From assembly GCA_029287195.1 (NCBI GenBank), contig JARFRN010000283.1, positions 1 to 34,863 on the forward strand: DNA of 34,863 nt, written 5' to 3'. A program made the translations under genes and the position numbers. The DNA comes from Acidimicrobiia bacterium (GTDB lineage Bacteria > Actinomycetota > Acidimicrobiia > Spongiisociales > UBA5794). Shown in pieces: positions 24,120 through 32,880 of this stretch. How positions within the stretch are numbered: the stretch's first letter is position 1; every line of letters starts with the position of its first letter. Below the pieces are notes generated by a model. That model saw nothing but the letters and a program-made list of their open reading frames with translations. It was not told where the DNA came from and did no database searches.

Positions 24120-25115
24120 TCAGATCTGGGGCTGACCCTCATCGCCGAGGATGTGTTCGAAGTAGCTGGTGTACTTGGTGCCGGAGTCGGGCGATATCCC
24201 GACGACGATTTTGCCGTGGTCATCGATTTGCCTGATGCCGTGCACTACTGCGCCGGTAGAAGGCCCGACGATCAGGCCCTCACGTCGGTGCAGTTGTTTG
24301 GTTGCCTCGTAGGCGTCCTCGTCGTCGACCCGGAGCACATCGTCAATCACGTCCCAGTCGAGGATCCCCGGCTGCTTCGCCTCCTGGAAGCTCTTGAGCC
24401 CGGGTAGCCGATGGCCCGGCTGCGGCTCGACCGCGATCACCCGAATCGCCGGATTGCGCTCCTTGAGGTAGCGGCCAACGCCCGTGATCGTCCCGGTCGT
24501 GCCGAATCCGGCCACGAAGTAGCTGATTCGGCCCTCTGTCTGTCGCCAGATCTCCGGGCCTGTGGTCTCGTAGTGAGCGCGCACGTTGTCCTCGTTCTCG
24601 TACTGATTTGCCAGGGCGAAGCGCGAACCACCGTCCTGCGCCGCGATAGAACGCGCCAGCGCGATCGCTCCATCCTTGGGGTGATCGACCGGGCACAAAT
24701 CGTCCGGGGTTTCCCAGACCTCAGCTCCCAGCATCCGCAGCATCGTCCTTTTCTCTGCAGGTACCTCGGAGGGAATGGTTACGGTCAATGACTTCCCGGC
24801 AAGCGCGGCCAAAGCAGCCAGTGCGATCGCCGTATTTCCCGACGATGCCTCAACTATGTCCCGCCCCTCGAGATCGCCGCGCTCCTGCATGCCCGCCATC
24901 AAATAGGTGGCCGCACGGTCTTTCAACGATCCGAACGGATTGAGCCACTCCAGTTTGAGGTAGGCGGTGATTTGGTTGCCGGCCACAACCTGGTTCAGCT
25001 GCACTAGCGGCGTCGGATTGTCGACGTCCGGCAGGAGCTGGCGGATGTCCTCATAGCGGCGCACGCTTCGATCGGTCTCGAGCGGCTCCACTTCTGAGGT
25101 AACTGTTGTTGTCAA
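24120..25115 (-). CDS. PLP-dependent cysteine synthase family protein
   Basis: This 331-residue enzyme is of the CysK/CysM/CBS fold-type II family. It condenses an activated serine (O-acetyl- or O-phosphoserine) with sulfide or a sulfur carrier. The PLP lysine is Lys65 in NPFGSLKDRAA, the substrate loop is EASSGNTAIALA, the phosphate cup is GFGTTGTITGVG, and VGPSTGA is near the C-terminus. The N-terminus is longer than in E. coli CysK, as in several actinobacterial paralogues. The start is TTG at 25115 with GGGAG 6 nt upstream; no in-frame ATG is suitable. It is the first structural gene after the poly-Cys leader. Acyl-acceptor specificity (O-acetylserine versus O-phosphoserine) cannot be read off. 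Confidence 0.92.
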   Translation of the reverse strand: MTTTVTSEVEPLETDRSVRRYEDIRQLLPDVDNPTPLVQLNQVVAGNQITAYLKLEWLNPFGSLKDRAATYLMAGMQERGDLEGRDIVEASSGNTAIALAALAALAGKSLTVTIPSEVPAEKRTMLRMLGAEVWETPDDLCPVDHPKDGAIALARSIAAQDGGSRFALANQYENEDNVRAHYETTGPEIWRQTEGRISYFVAGFGTTGTITGVGRYLKERNPAIRVIAVEPQPGHRLPGLKSFQEAKQPGILDWDVIDDVLRVDDEDAYEATKQLHRREGLIVGPSTGAVVHGIRQIDDHGKIVVGISPDSGTKYTSYFEHILGDEGQPQI

Positions 25116-25129
25116 TCTGTACTCCCATC

Positions 25130-25161
25130 AAAAAACCCGCAACGGCTGTTGCCGTCACGGG
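25130..25161 (-). terminator. Rho-independent terminator of the cysteine attenuator
   Basis: On the minus strand an 11-bp stem (CCCGTGACGGC with GCCGTTGCGGG, including two G-U pairs) and an AACA loop are followed directly by six T residues. It lies 28 nt after the leader ORF stop and just upstream of the cysteine synthase ribosome binding site. The left arm can alternatively pair with CGCGGG at 25204-25209 inside the leader ORF, giving an antiterminator. Confidence 0.85.
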
Positions 25162-25188
25162 TGGTGGCCCTCTTCTGGTGGTGGCTTG

Positions 25189-25266
25189 CTAGCTAGCGAC
25201 GTACCCGCGCGGCAGTGTGTTGCTGGGACAGCAACAACACGCGGCGGCGGCTAGGTCGTATCTCAT
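25189..25266 (-). CDS. Poly-cysteine leader peptide (attenuator uORF)
   Basis: This 25-codon ORF starts ATG AGA TAC and ends TAG, with four consecutive Cys codons at positions 10-13 (25228-25239). The Cys codons sit in a 7-bp hairpin (TGTTGCT/AGCAACA). It ends 73 nt before the cysteine synthase start, with a terminator between. A promoter (TTGACG, 16 nt, TACGCT) puts the start site within about 0-2 nt of the ATG, so it should be leaderless. Leaderless poly-cysteine ORFs acting as cysteine-responsive attenuators are known in mycobacteria. I infer that stalling at Cys codons when charged tRNA-Cys is low frees the downstream leader to form an antiterminator. Confidence 0.88.
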   Translation of the reverse strand: MRYDLAAAACCCCPSNTLPRGYVAS

Positions 25267-25275
25267 TGGGGACGG

Positions 25276-25303
25276 AGCGTAGTCGTCTCGGAGGTGTCGT
25301 CAA
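25276..25303 (-). promoter_or_regulatory. Promoter of the cysteine operon
   Basis: TTGACG (25298-25303 on the minus strand) and TACGCT (25276-25281) are separated by 16 nt. The -10 ends 9 nt before the leader ATG at 25266. This is one of the best sigma-70-type matches in the window and fixes a near-zero-length 5' leader for the peptide. Confidence 0.65.
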
Positions 25304-25384
25304 GACGTTTGTCTCCGCTCCGGCATCGCCGCACCGGCAACTGCAGCGACTGGGAGCTGAGCCGACCTGACTACTGTGCCCGTC

Positions 25385-26365
25385 ATGAGATTCGGAGCTT
25401 TCATTCCCCAAGGGTGGCGTCTCGATCTAGTCGACATCGAAACGTCCCAACAGTGGCCCACCATGCTGTCCGTCGCCAAGACCATCGAGGCGGCAGGATA
25501 CGAGTCGGTGTGGGTGTACGACCACTTCCACACCGTCCCGATTCCTACGCAAGAGGTCACCTACGAAGCGTGGACGTTGATGGCCGCACTGGCGGCGGCG
25601 ACGGACACGGTCCGGCTCGGCCAGATGTGCACCTGCAACGGCTACCGAGCGCCCGCGTACTTGGCAAAGGTGGCTGCCACGATCGACGCCATCTCCGGTG
25701 GCCGGATCGAGATGGGGATCGGGGCTGGATGGTACGAGCACGAGTACAAGGGGTACGGGTACCCGTTCCCCAAAGCGTCGGTTCGTATCGGCGAGTTGCG
25801 CGAGGCAGTTGAGATCATGCAGCGGATGTGGACCGAGGACGTCGTCGACTTCGGAGGCAAGTACTACCAGCTCGACGGGGCGATTTGCCAACCGAAACCG
25901 CTGCAGCAACCCCGTATCCCGTTCTGGGTAGCCGGCGGCGGCGAGAAGCTGACTCTCAGGGTGGCGGCGCAGTACGCGTCCTATACAAACTTCGCATCGA
26001 CACCCGAGGAGTTCGAGCACAAGTCGAACGTGCTGCGCGGTCACTGTGAAGACATCGGGCGCGACTTCGACGAGATCGTTCGCTCCACCAACTTCAACAT
26101 CGTCTGCGAGGACACAGAGGCCGGGGTCGAGGACCGCATCGAAGAGGTGAAGGACCGCTATCGCCGCTTTGTCGGAGAGGATCGAGTTCAGTCTGTGGAG
26201 CGCCTGCTGCGAGCGACCTCGGGCACACCGGAACAGGTCGTGGAGAAGATGAGGCCGTGGGTTGATGCCGGTATGAGCTACGGAATCATCTACTTTCCTG
26301 AAGCCGCCTATGACACCTCGAGTCTGCAACGATTCGCGCGCGAGGTAATCCCGGCACTGAGCTGA
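25385..26365 (+). CDS. LLM-class F420-dependent oxidoreductase
   Basis: This 326-residue TIM-barrel protein is of the luciferase-like monooxygenase superfamily, F420 branch. Landmarks are FGAFIPQGW at strand 1, AGYESVWVYDHFHT, LAAATDTVRLGQMCT, the conserved RAPAYLAKVAATIDAISGGR followed by MGIGAGWYEHEY, and PFWVAGGGEKLTLRVAAQYA. The GRxEMGIGAGW block is the usual F420-subfamily signature. The ATG at 25385 lies 7 nt after TACTGT, implying a leaderless message; an in-frame GTG three codons earlier is less likely. It is divergent from the cysteine operon and may be co-transcribed with the MpaB-like gene 38 nt downstream. The substrate is unknown. Confidence 0.92.
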   Translation: MRFGAFIPQGWRLDLVDIETSQQWPTMLSVAKTIEAAGYESVWVYDHFHTVPIPTQEVTYEAWTLMAALAAATDTVRLGQMCTCNGYRAPAYLAKVAATIDAISGGRIEMGIGAGWYEHEYKGYGYPFPKASVRIGELREAVEIMQRMWTEDVVDFGGKYYQLDGAICQPKPLQQPRIPFWVAGGGEKLTLRVAAQYASYTNFASTPEEFEHKSNVLRGHCEDIGRDFDEIVRSTNFNIVCEDTEAGVEDRIEEVKDRYRRFVGEDRVQSVERLLRATSGTPEQVVEKMRPWVDAGMSYGIIYFPEAAYDTSSLQRFAREVIPALS

Positions 26366-26403
26366 TCCGAATTACAGGAGATGCCAAGGTCAAAGGGGGT
26401 TTC

Positions 26404-27306
26404 GTGACCCTTACAGCAGAGCTGCGTCGGCGCATCGTCGGAACGACTACCGGGCTGTTCGCCCACGCGCCTTATCCGCTCGAGAACTCGCTCGAATACG
26501 AGGGCGATCCTGGGCTTTTCGGCCCCGACTCGATCACATGGTCGGTTATCGGCGATGTCGCGACATTCGCCGGAGGCATCCGTGCGCTACTCGTCCAGGC
26601 CGCTCACCAAGAAGTGGCGGCCGGCGTGGCAGACCATTCCCGGTATCGGGACGATCCGCTGGGGCGACTTTCCCGGACGTCGGCCTATGTGACGGCGACC
26701 GCCTTTGGTGCAATGCCGGAGGTCGAGCACGCAGTCGAGTTGGTCAGGCGAGCGCACCAGCCGGTGCGGGGCAAGTCGCATCGCAATCGTGCCTACTCGG
26801 CGAACCATCCGGCGCAGGCGGCGTGGGTGCACAACGTGCTCACTGAGTCTTTCCTGGCCACGCACCTCCTCTTCGGCAAACGCCGGCTGACCGCAGACGA
26901 GGCCGACGAGTTTGTGCGCGAGCAAACGGCCGTGGGAAGGCTGCTCGGCAGCGATCCACTACCTGCCACGGCTCGCGACCTGACTACGTGGGTTGTCGAT
27001 CATCCCGATATTGGCGTATCGCCCGGCATGGACGGCGCGATCGACTTCCTCAAGTCGCCGCCGCTTCCGCTGAAGGTGAAGCTCGGCTACTGGGTCCTGT
27101 ACCAGGCGGCTGCAGCAACGATTCCGGGCAAGATCCGCAGGGTCCTCGGGATCCGGCGACTTCCGGGTGCGATTCTGGCGGGGAAGTCTATGGCCGGTTT
27201 CCTCCGCTGGGCTCTGGGTTCCTCGCCTTCCTGGTACATCGCCTTGAACCGGGTGGGTGCGCCACTGCCGGCGGGCTATCGCTTTCGCACCAAGCCTTTC
27301 GAATAG
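26404..27306 (+). CDS. Oxygenase MpaB family protein (DUF2236)
   Basis: This 300-residue protein belongs to the DUF2236/MpaB family, which includes the fungal mycophenolate oxygenase MpaB' and bacterial latex-clearing heme proteins. Typical blocks are ITWSVIGDVATFAGGIRALLVQAAHQEVAAGVADHS, GRLSRTSAYVTATAFG, NHPAQAAWVHNVLTES with the His expected for heme ligation, and a C-terminal segment with SPSWYIALNRVGAPLPAGYR. GTG at 26404 has AAAGGGGG 4 nt upstream. There is no signal peptide, although family members are often secreted or membrane-bound. Substrate unknown; it follows the LLM oxidoreductase and may act in the same oxidation pathway. Confidence 0.88.
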   Translation: MTLTAELRRRIVGTTTGLFAHAPYPLENSLEYEGDPGLFGPDSITWSVIGDVATFAGGIRALLVQAAHQEVAAGVADHSRYRDDPLGRLSRTSAYVTATAFGAMPEVEHAVELVRRAHQPVRGKSHRNRAYSANHPAQAAWVHNVLTESFLATHLLFGKRRLTADEADEFVREQTAVGRLLGSDPLPATARDLTTWVVDHPDIGVSPGMDGAIDFLKSPPLPLKVKLGYWVLYQAAAATIPGKIRRVLGIRRLPGAILAGKSMAGFLRWALGSSPSWYIALNRVGAPLPAGYRFRTKPFE

Positions 27307-27336
27307 GAGGCTATGGAGTGCCTACCCGGGAGGGTC

Positions 27337-28290
27337 CTAGCCGCCGGATGGCAACCAGCTCAAGTCGGTGTTGCCGCCGCTGATGATCACGCCGATTCGC
27401 TTGCCGGCAATCGTGTCGCCGAGGCGGCGAACGGCAGCTAATCCGGTTGCTCCCGACGGCTCGACGAGGATCTTCATGCGATGCAGATGGAAAAGAGCTG
27501 CTGCGATTATGGCGTTCTCTTCGACCCGAACGATCTCGACTCCGGCCCAGCTCATGGTGGCGAAGGTGAGGTCGCCGAGCGCAGTCAACAGGCCATCGGC
27601 AACGGTCTTCGGGTCGGCTATGGGCGGTTGGATCTGGCCTAGTTGTAGGGATCTATAGGCATCGTCTACGGCGTAGGGCTCGGCCCCGATGATTCGGGCA
27701 TTCGGTAGTTTGTGCCGAGTTGTGATTGCGGTTCCCGACATCAGACCGCCGCCCCCGATCGGAGTTATGACTATGTCCAAGTCGCCGGTGGCTTCGATGA
27801 GTTCGAGCGCCGCCGTCCCTTGGCCTGCGATGACCACAGCGTTGTTGTAGGGATGGACCAGCGTTGCCCCGGTTTGCTGGATGATTCGGGCGGTCGCAGG
27901 CTCCCGGTCGACATGACGGCAGATTTCGATGTTGGCCCCATAGCTCCGCACTGCCTCGATCTTCACTTCGGGTGCGTGGTCCGGCATCACCACGGTGCAC
28001 GGGATACCGCGGATTGCGGCTGCATATGCCAGCGCCGCCCCGTGATTACCCGACGAGTGGGTGACTACACCGCGTGCAGCCTCGTCCTCATCGAGAGAGA
28101 GCACTGCGTTGAGAGCTCCCCGCGCCTTGAACGCTCCCACCTTCTGCAGGTTCTCGCATTTGAAGAAGACCGCCGCTCCCGACTCCCGGCGCAGCGTTGC
28201 TGAAGTAGCGACCGGTGTGCGGTGGACGTATGGGGCGATACGTTCAGCAGCGGCGCTGACGTCGGCGAAGGTCGCCGCAGGCTCTGGCAA
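27337..28290 (-). CDS. Serine/threonine dehydratase or racemase family PLP enzyme
   Basis: This 317-residue fold-type II PLP enzyme resembles catabolic threonine ammonia-lyase, serine racemase and L-threo-3-hydroxyaspartate ammonia-lyase. The PLP lysine is Lys55 in CENLQKVGAFKARGA; SSGNHGAALA binds the substrate carboxylate; GGGGLMSG is the phosphate cup; SGGN is near the C-terminus. There is no C-terminal ACT regulatory domain, so it is a short, unregulated form. The start is TTG at 28290 with a strong GGGAGGAGG just upstream, so the non-ATG start is convincing. It follows the typA gene by 87 bases on the same strand. Racemase versus dehydratase activity is undecided. Confidence 0.9.
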   Translation of the reverse strand: MPEPAATFADVSAAAERIAPYVHRTPVATSATLRRESGAAVFFKCENLQKVGAFKARGALNAVLSLDEDEAARGVVTHSSGNHGAALAYAAAIRGIPCTVVMPDHAPEVKIEAVRSYGANIEICRHVDREPATARIIQQTGATLVHPYNNAVVIAGQGTAALELIEATGDLDIVITPIGGGGLMSGTAITTRHKLPNARIIGAEPYAVDDAYRSLQLGQIQPPIADPKTVADGLLTALGDLTFATMSWAGVEIVRVEENAIIAAALFHLHRMKILVEPSGATGLAAVRRLGDTIAGKRIGVIISGGNTDLSWLPSGG

Positions 28291-28351
28291 GGATCCTCCT
28301 CCCTGGATCCCGCGAGCTTAGAAGGCGGGTCGATCAATAACACTGCTCATC

Positions 28352-28366
28352 CGCTCGTTGCGAGCG
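28352..28366 (-). terminator. Hairpin after typA, weak terminator candidate
   Basis: CGCTCG and CGAGCG pair across a CAA loop (6 bp) 11 nt after the typA stop. There is no U-run, so it is at best a weak intrinsic terminator or a processing site. Confidence 0.4.
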
Positions 28367-28377
28367 TTGTGCTCCGG

Positions 28378-30201
<1,824 letters not shown>

Positions 30202-30271
30202 AGCGCGCAGATGCTAACCGAAACGGGCGCAATCCCCGGCTCGGGCTCGCCCGGTACCTTGGCGCGAGCGC

Positions 30272-31258
30272 TCAGGCGTGAGGGAACCCATCGAGGCGTA
30301 GCTCTCGAATGATCCCGGCCATGCTGGTGCGCGTACCGGCACCGACCGGCATGCCGACGCCATCGGCTATCCGGTTCATCATCTCGAAGTTGCCGATGAC
30401 GGCAGCCGCGTCGACCGCAGCCGCCGGCCCTATTGTGTCCGCGACAGCGTTTCGCGCTGCCGAGATCCCGTTGCCCGCAAGTGTGACGTTGACGAAATCT
30501 ATCAGCTCGCTTCCCCCCGGCAGCAGCGGATCGCCGCTGCCCTCGGCGATTGGGAGCAGATTGATCCGCTGCTCGGTTTCTTGGCTGCTCCAACTGAGCA
30601 TGCGTACGTGGGCCAAAGTTCAGAAGAAGCACTCGTTGATTGCGGAGGTGCGGGATGCGACCAGCTCCATCTGGGCCCTGGTCAATCCGTGAGTGATGGC
30701 CGGGTCGCCCATTTCCTCGTAAGTGAGATACATCGGACCGTGGAGTGTCTCCAGCGCCGCCATCTCGGCCGGCACCGCCGAAAGTGATGTTGGGATCGTG
30801 GGCGGTCCAACCATCGGCACCCACGCTTTTGTGAGTGTCGCCGCCGTATCTGGGAGCTGCTGCGATGGCTCGCCGGGCTGCGGGTCGGGGAGGCGCTCTA
30901 GCTCTAGACCGAGGGCGCGATGAAAGGTATCGACCGCGGTCAGCTGGGCAACAACCCCAACGAGTTCTACGTACCGGTTGGCGTGGAGGCCCCGGCTTTC
31001 CCAGTTCCTGATCCGCTCCTGGGTGACGGCAGACGGCTCGTGAGCCAACGAGCCAACTGCCTCGGCGGCGGCAGCAGGCAGATCACTGTCAGCGATCGAC
31101 TCTCCGGAATCGTACGCAGCGCGGGCGAGGGAGGCTATCGATACCCGCTCGTATCCGGTCCACCAGGTGCCGGGTGCAGCCAACCGATGCCATACATGAC
31201 GGAAGGCAGCGGGCAGTTCGGGGCGAACCGGCAGGGGAGAGGTCGAGAAGTCGAACAT
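30272..31258 (-). CDS. AhpD-like selenoprotein (alkylhydroperoxidase-related), UGA decoded as Sec213
   Basis: The frame from ATG at 31258 to the stop at 30272 is open except for one TGA at 30620-30622. With selenocysteine there, the product is 328 residues with motif NECFFUTLAH: Cys210, Sec213 and His217. This is the AhpD/CMD redox motif CxxCxxxH with the second Cys replaced. Family-like sequence continues on both sides of the TGA (about 212 and 115 codons), which argues against decay. A bacterial-type SECIS-like hairpin follows the TGA. It is probably a thiol peroxidase or oxidoreductase. I infer Sec because a Cys codon is one base away and the family has a known Sec-containing branch. Confidence 0.85.
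30581..30619 (-). promoter_or_regulatory. Candidate bacterial SECIS element
   Basis: Starting 19 nt after the TGA, TGCTC and GAGCA form a 5-bp stem around the loop AGTTG (30586-30600), with G at the second loop position. An outer stem TTGGC/GCCAA (30612-30616 with 30581-30585) could extend it. Its distance from the UGA and its loop G agree with bacterial SECIS rules. Confidence 0.6.
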
Positions 31259-31262
31259 GGCG

Positions 31263-31277
31263 GCAAGCGTAGCTTGC
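31263..31277. promoter_or_regulatory. Palindrome at the selenoprotein gene start
   Basis: GCAAGC-GTA-GCTTGC is a perfect 6-bp inverted repeat 4 nt upstream of the ATG at 31258. It could be an operator or a 5'-UTR hairpin controlling translation. There is no clear ribosome binding site. A second 8-bp hairpin (CGGCCGGC/GCCGGCCG, 31304-31322) further upstream may end the GTPase transcript. Confidence 0.4.
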
Positions 31278-31303
31278 GGCCGGATAAGTAGCCGGCGCTG
31301 GGA

Positions 31304-31322
31304 CGGCCGGCCATGCCGGCCG
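31304..31322 (-). terminator. GC-rich hairpin after the DRG-like GTPase gene
   Basis: An 8-bp perfect stem with a 3-nt CAT/ATG loop lies 17 nt after the GTPase stop. It lacks a U-run and so is a weak terminator candidate. Confidence 0.4.
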
Positions 31323-31338
31323 GCCGATTAGCAGTTGG

Positions 31339-32358
31339 TCAAGAGTGGAGCTCGAGTACATCTCCGTCGACCACGGTGTGCTCGGGTCCGACCTGTTGCC
31401 CGTCGAAGCTGGCGGTTCCCCACACACGGGCATACTTGAGACCGCGGGCGACATCCTTGTGAACCAGTCGGGCAACGTCGTGGACGGTGGCGCCGCGTCT
31501 CACGGTGAACGGGCGGGTCATGTCGGGCGGCTGTCCCGGAATTTTCGTGTACACCCGGACAACACCGAGATGACTCGTCAGCCACCGACCCAAGTCTTCG
31601 AGTCCCTCGCCGGTTTCCGCAGATACGCCGATCCACGGGTAGGTGTAGCCGGTCAGTTCCTCAAATACCACGACGTCATCTCTGTAGGCCGTCTCAATGT
31701 CGATCTTGTTGACCACGAGGAGTGTTGGGAGATAAAGAGCGAACGGATCGGGGTTGTCGATTCCCTGGAGAGTGTCGCCGTACACGGGCCAGTTGCTGAT
31801 CAGGTAGACGTTGCGCTCGGCCAGCATGGTGTGCAGCGCCTCGATTCGATCGATTGTCCCTGCGTGAGCCAAGTCGGCGATCAACAGGCAGCAGTCGGCG
31901 GGTTGAAGTGCATTGGCGATCCATGGGATAGGGTGTTCGGGAGAGATTGACGGCAGATCGACCAGCTGGAGGTAGATGTCGTCGACCGGCATCATGCCGG
32001 GTTGCGGGAATTGGGTAGCGAACGGGTACGGCTCAGAAGCTGAGTGTGATCCAGTTGCCCGATCGTGTAGCGCCGACTTCCCGCTGTTGGGGGGTCCCAG
32101 CAGTGCTACCTGAGCCGCTCCGTCTGGCTTGATGACCGTTGCCGGACCGGAGCGGGCACCACCTTTCTTGGGGCCGGCGAGATCTTCGGTGAGTTCCTTG
32201 ATCTTGGTCTTGATGTCGGCCCGGATGTGTTCAGTGCCCTTGTGCTTGGGGATGGTTCGGTGCATTTCCCGCAGCAGCTCGAGCCGCTCCTCCGGATCGC
32301 GGGAGCGGCGGAACGCGGCCTCAGCAGCTTTGTAGGCGGGTGTCACATTTGCCGGCAT
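31339..32358 (-). CDS. DRG/Obg-like GTPase with C-terminal TGS domain
   Basis: This 339-residue protein has an N-terminal helical region (about 1-75, Lys/Arg-rich), a G domain and a TGS domain. G1 is LLGPPNSGKSAL (about residues 86-97). The switch region is EPYPFATQFPQPGMMPVDDIYLQLVDLPSI, in which G3 reads DLPS, so the usual DxPG glycine is missing. G4 is NKID, and the TGS domain covers about 275-339 (RPFTVRRGATVHDVARLVHKDVARGLKYARVWG). It resembles DRG proteins of archaea and eukaryotes and their bacterial relatives. ATG lies 6 nt after TATCAT, consistent with a leaderless mRNA. A role in ribosome function or stress is inferred from the family. Confidence 0.87.
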   Translation of the reverse strand: MPANVTPAYKAAEAAFRRSRDPEERLELLREMHRTIPKHKGTEHIRADIKTKIKELTEDLAGPKKGGARSGPATVIKPDGAAQVALLGPPNSGKSALHDRATGSHSASEPYPFATQFPQPGMMPVDDIYLQLVDLPSISPEHPIPWIANALQPADCCLLIADLAHAGTIDRIEALHTMLAERNVYLISNWPVYGDTLQGIDNPDPFALYLPTLLVVNKIDIETAYRDDVVVFEELTGYTYPWIGVSAETGEGLEDLGRWLTSHLGVVRVYTKIPGQPPDMTRPFTVRRGATVHDVARLVHKDVARGLKYARVWGTASFDGQQVGPEHTVVDGDVLELHS

Positions 32359-32434
32359 GCCGCCATGATATTCGGATCAGAACTGCCGTCTTCGAGAAAC
32401 GGCGATCGCCGGCGACGCCAATTCGCTAGGGTAT

Positions 32435-32467
32435 GGGGCGCCGCATAGCGGCGACTCGCCCCGTTTT
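32435..32467 (+). terminator. Terminator-like hairpin in the leader of the RRM gene
   Basis: GGGGCG (32435-32440) pairs with CGCCCC (32457-32462), enclosing a smaller CCGC/GCGG stem, and is followed by GTTTT. It is on the plus strand about 75 nt upstream of the RRM gene ATG, within a 184-base spacer. It could be an attenuator of that gene or the end of an unseen short transcript. Confidence 0.4.
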
Positions 32468-32542
32468 CCTGAGATACCGTCCACCCGGGTTGAGGCCGAG
32501 TCAGATTTGAACAGATGGACGGGCAAGGGGCGTACGCTCAGA

Positions 32543-32788
32543 ATGAACATCTATGTAGGGAACCTTCCCTTTTCTTCCACCAGCGCCGATCTGGAGGATC
32601 TCTTCGGGCAATATGGTCAAGTCGACTCTGCGGCTGTGATCTCGGACCGGGAAACCGGACGTTCCCGCGGGTTCGGCTTTGTTGAAATGGCTAGTGACGA
32701 CGAGGCTCGCCGTGCCATCGAGGAGCTCGACGGCTCCGATCTCGATGGTCGGAATCTCAAAGTAAACGAGGCACGCCCCCGGCGCTAG
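32543..32788 (+). CDS. RRM RNA-binding protein
   Basis: This 81-residue protein is a single RNA recognition motif, of the glycine-poor bacterial type found in cyanobacteria and Actinobacteria. RNP2 is IYVGNL at the N-terminus; RNP1 is RSRGFGFVEM near residue 45; the C-terminus ends LKVNEARPRR. The aromatic residues expected on strands 1 and 3 for RNA stacking are present. I chose ATG at 32543 because the RRM begins there; the open frame extends 12 codons upstream from a TTG. A strong terminator follows 17 nt after the stop. Such proteins are often cold-induced and bind mRNA; the target is unknown. Confidence 0.92.
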   Translation: MNIYVGNLPFSSTSADLEDLFGQYGQVDSAAVISDRETGRSRGFGFVEMASDDEARRAIEELDGSDLDGRNLKVNEARPRR

Positions 32789-32804
32789 GACGGACTGATT
32801 TCAG

Positions 32805-32837
32805 CAAGGGGAGGGAGCACGCTCCCTCCCCTTGTTT
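32805..32837 (+). terminator. Strong hairpin terminator after the RRM gene
   Basis: CAAGGGGAGGGAGC and its exact complement GCTCCCTCCCCTTG give a perfect 13-14 bp stem with a 2-4 nt loop, followed by TTT. It starts 17 nt after the RRM stop and lies upstream of the ppk2 promoter. The T tract is short, so some termination may be Rho-dependent. Confidence 0.8.
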
Positions 32838-32880
32838 GTGCCATCTGGAGAACTCGGCCCATCCTGTATATCCTGGCCCC

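Noticed and set aside
25193-25411. A 72-residue open frame across the cysteine leader region
   Set aside because: It overlaps the leader peptide, promoter and divergent start; its composition is Arg/Ser-rich and there is no family signal.
30272-31258. Two separate genes (212-residue and 114-residue proteins), or a pseudogene with a nonsense mutation
   Set aside because: Both lie in one frame, the TGA hits the exact second position of the CxxCxxxH motif, the rest is intact, and the second part would need a TTG start with no ribosome binding site.
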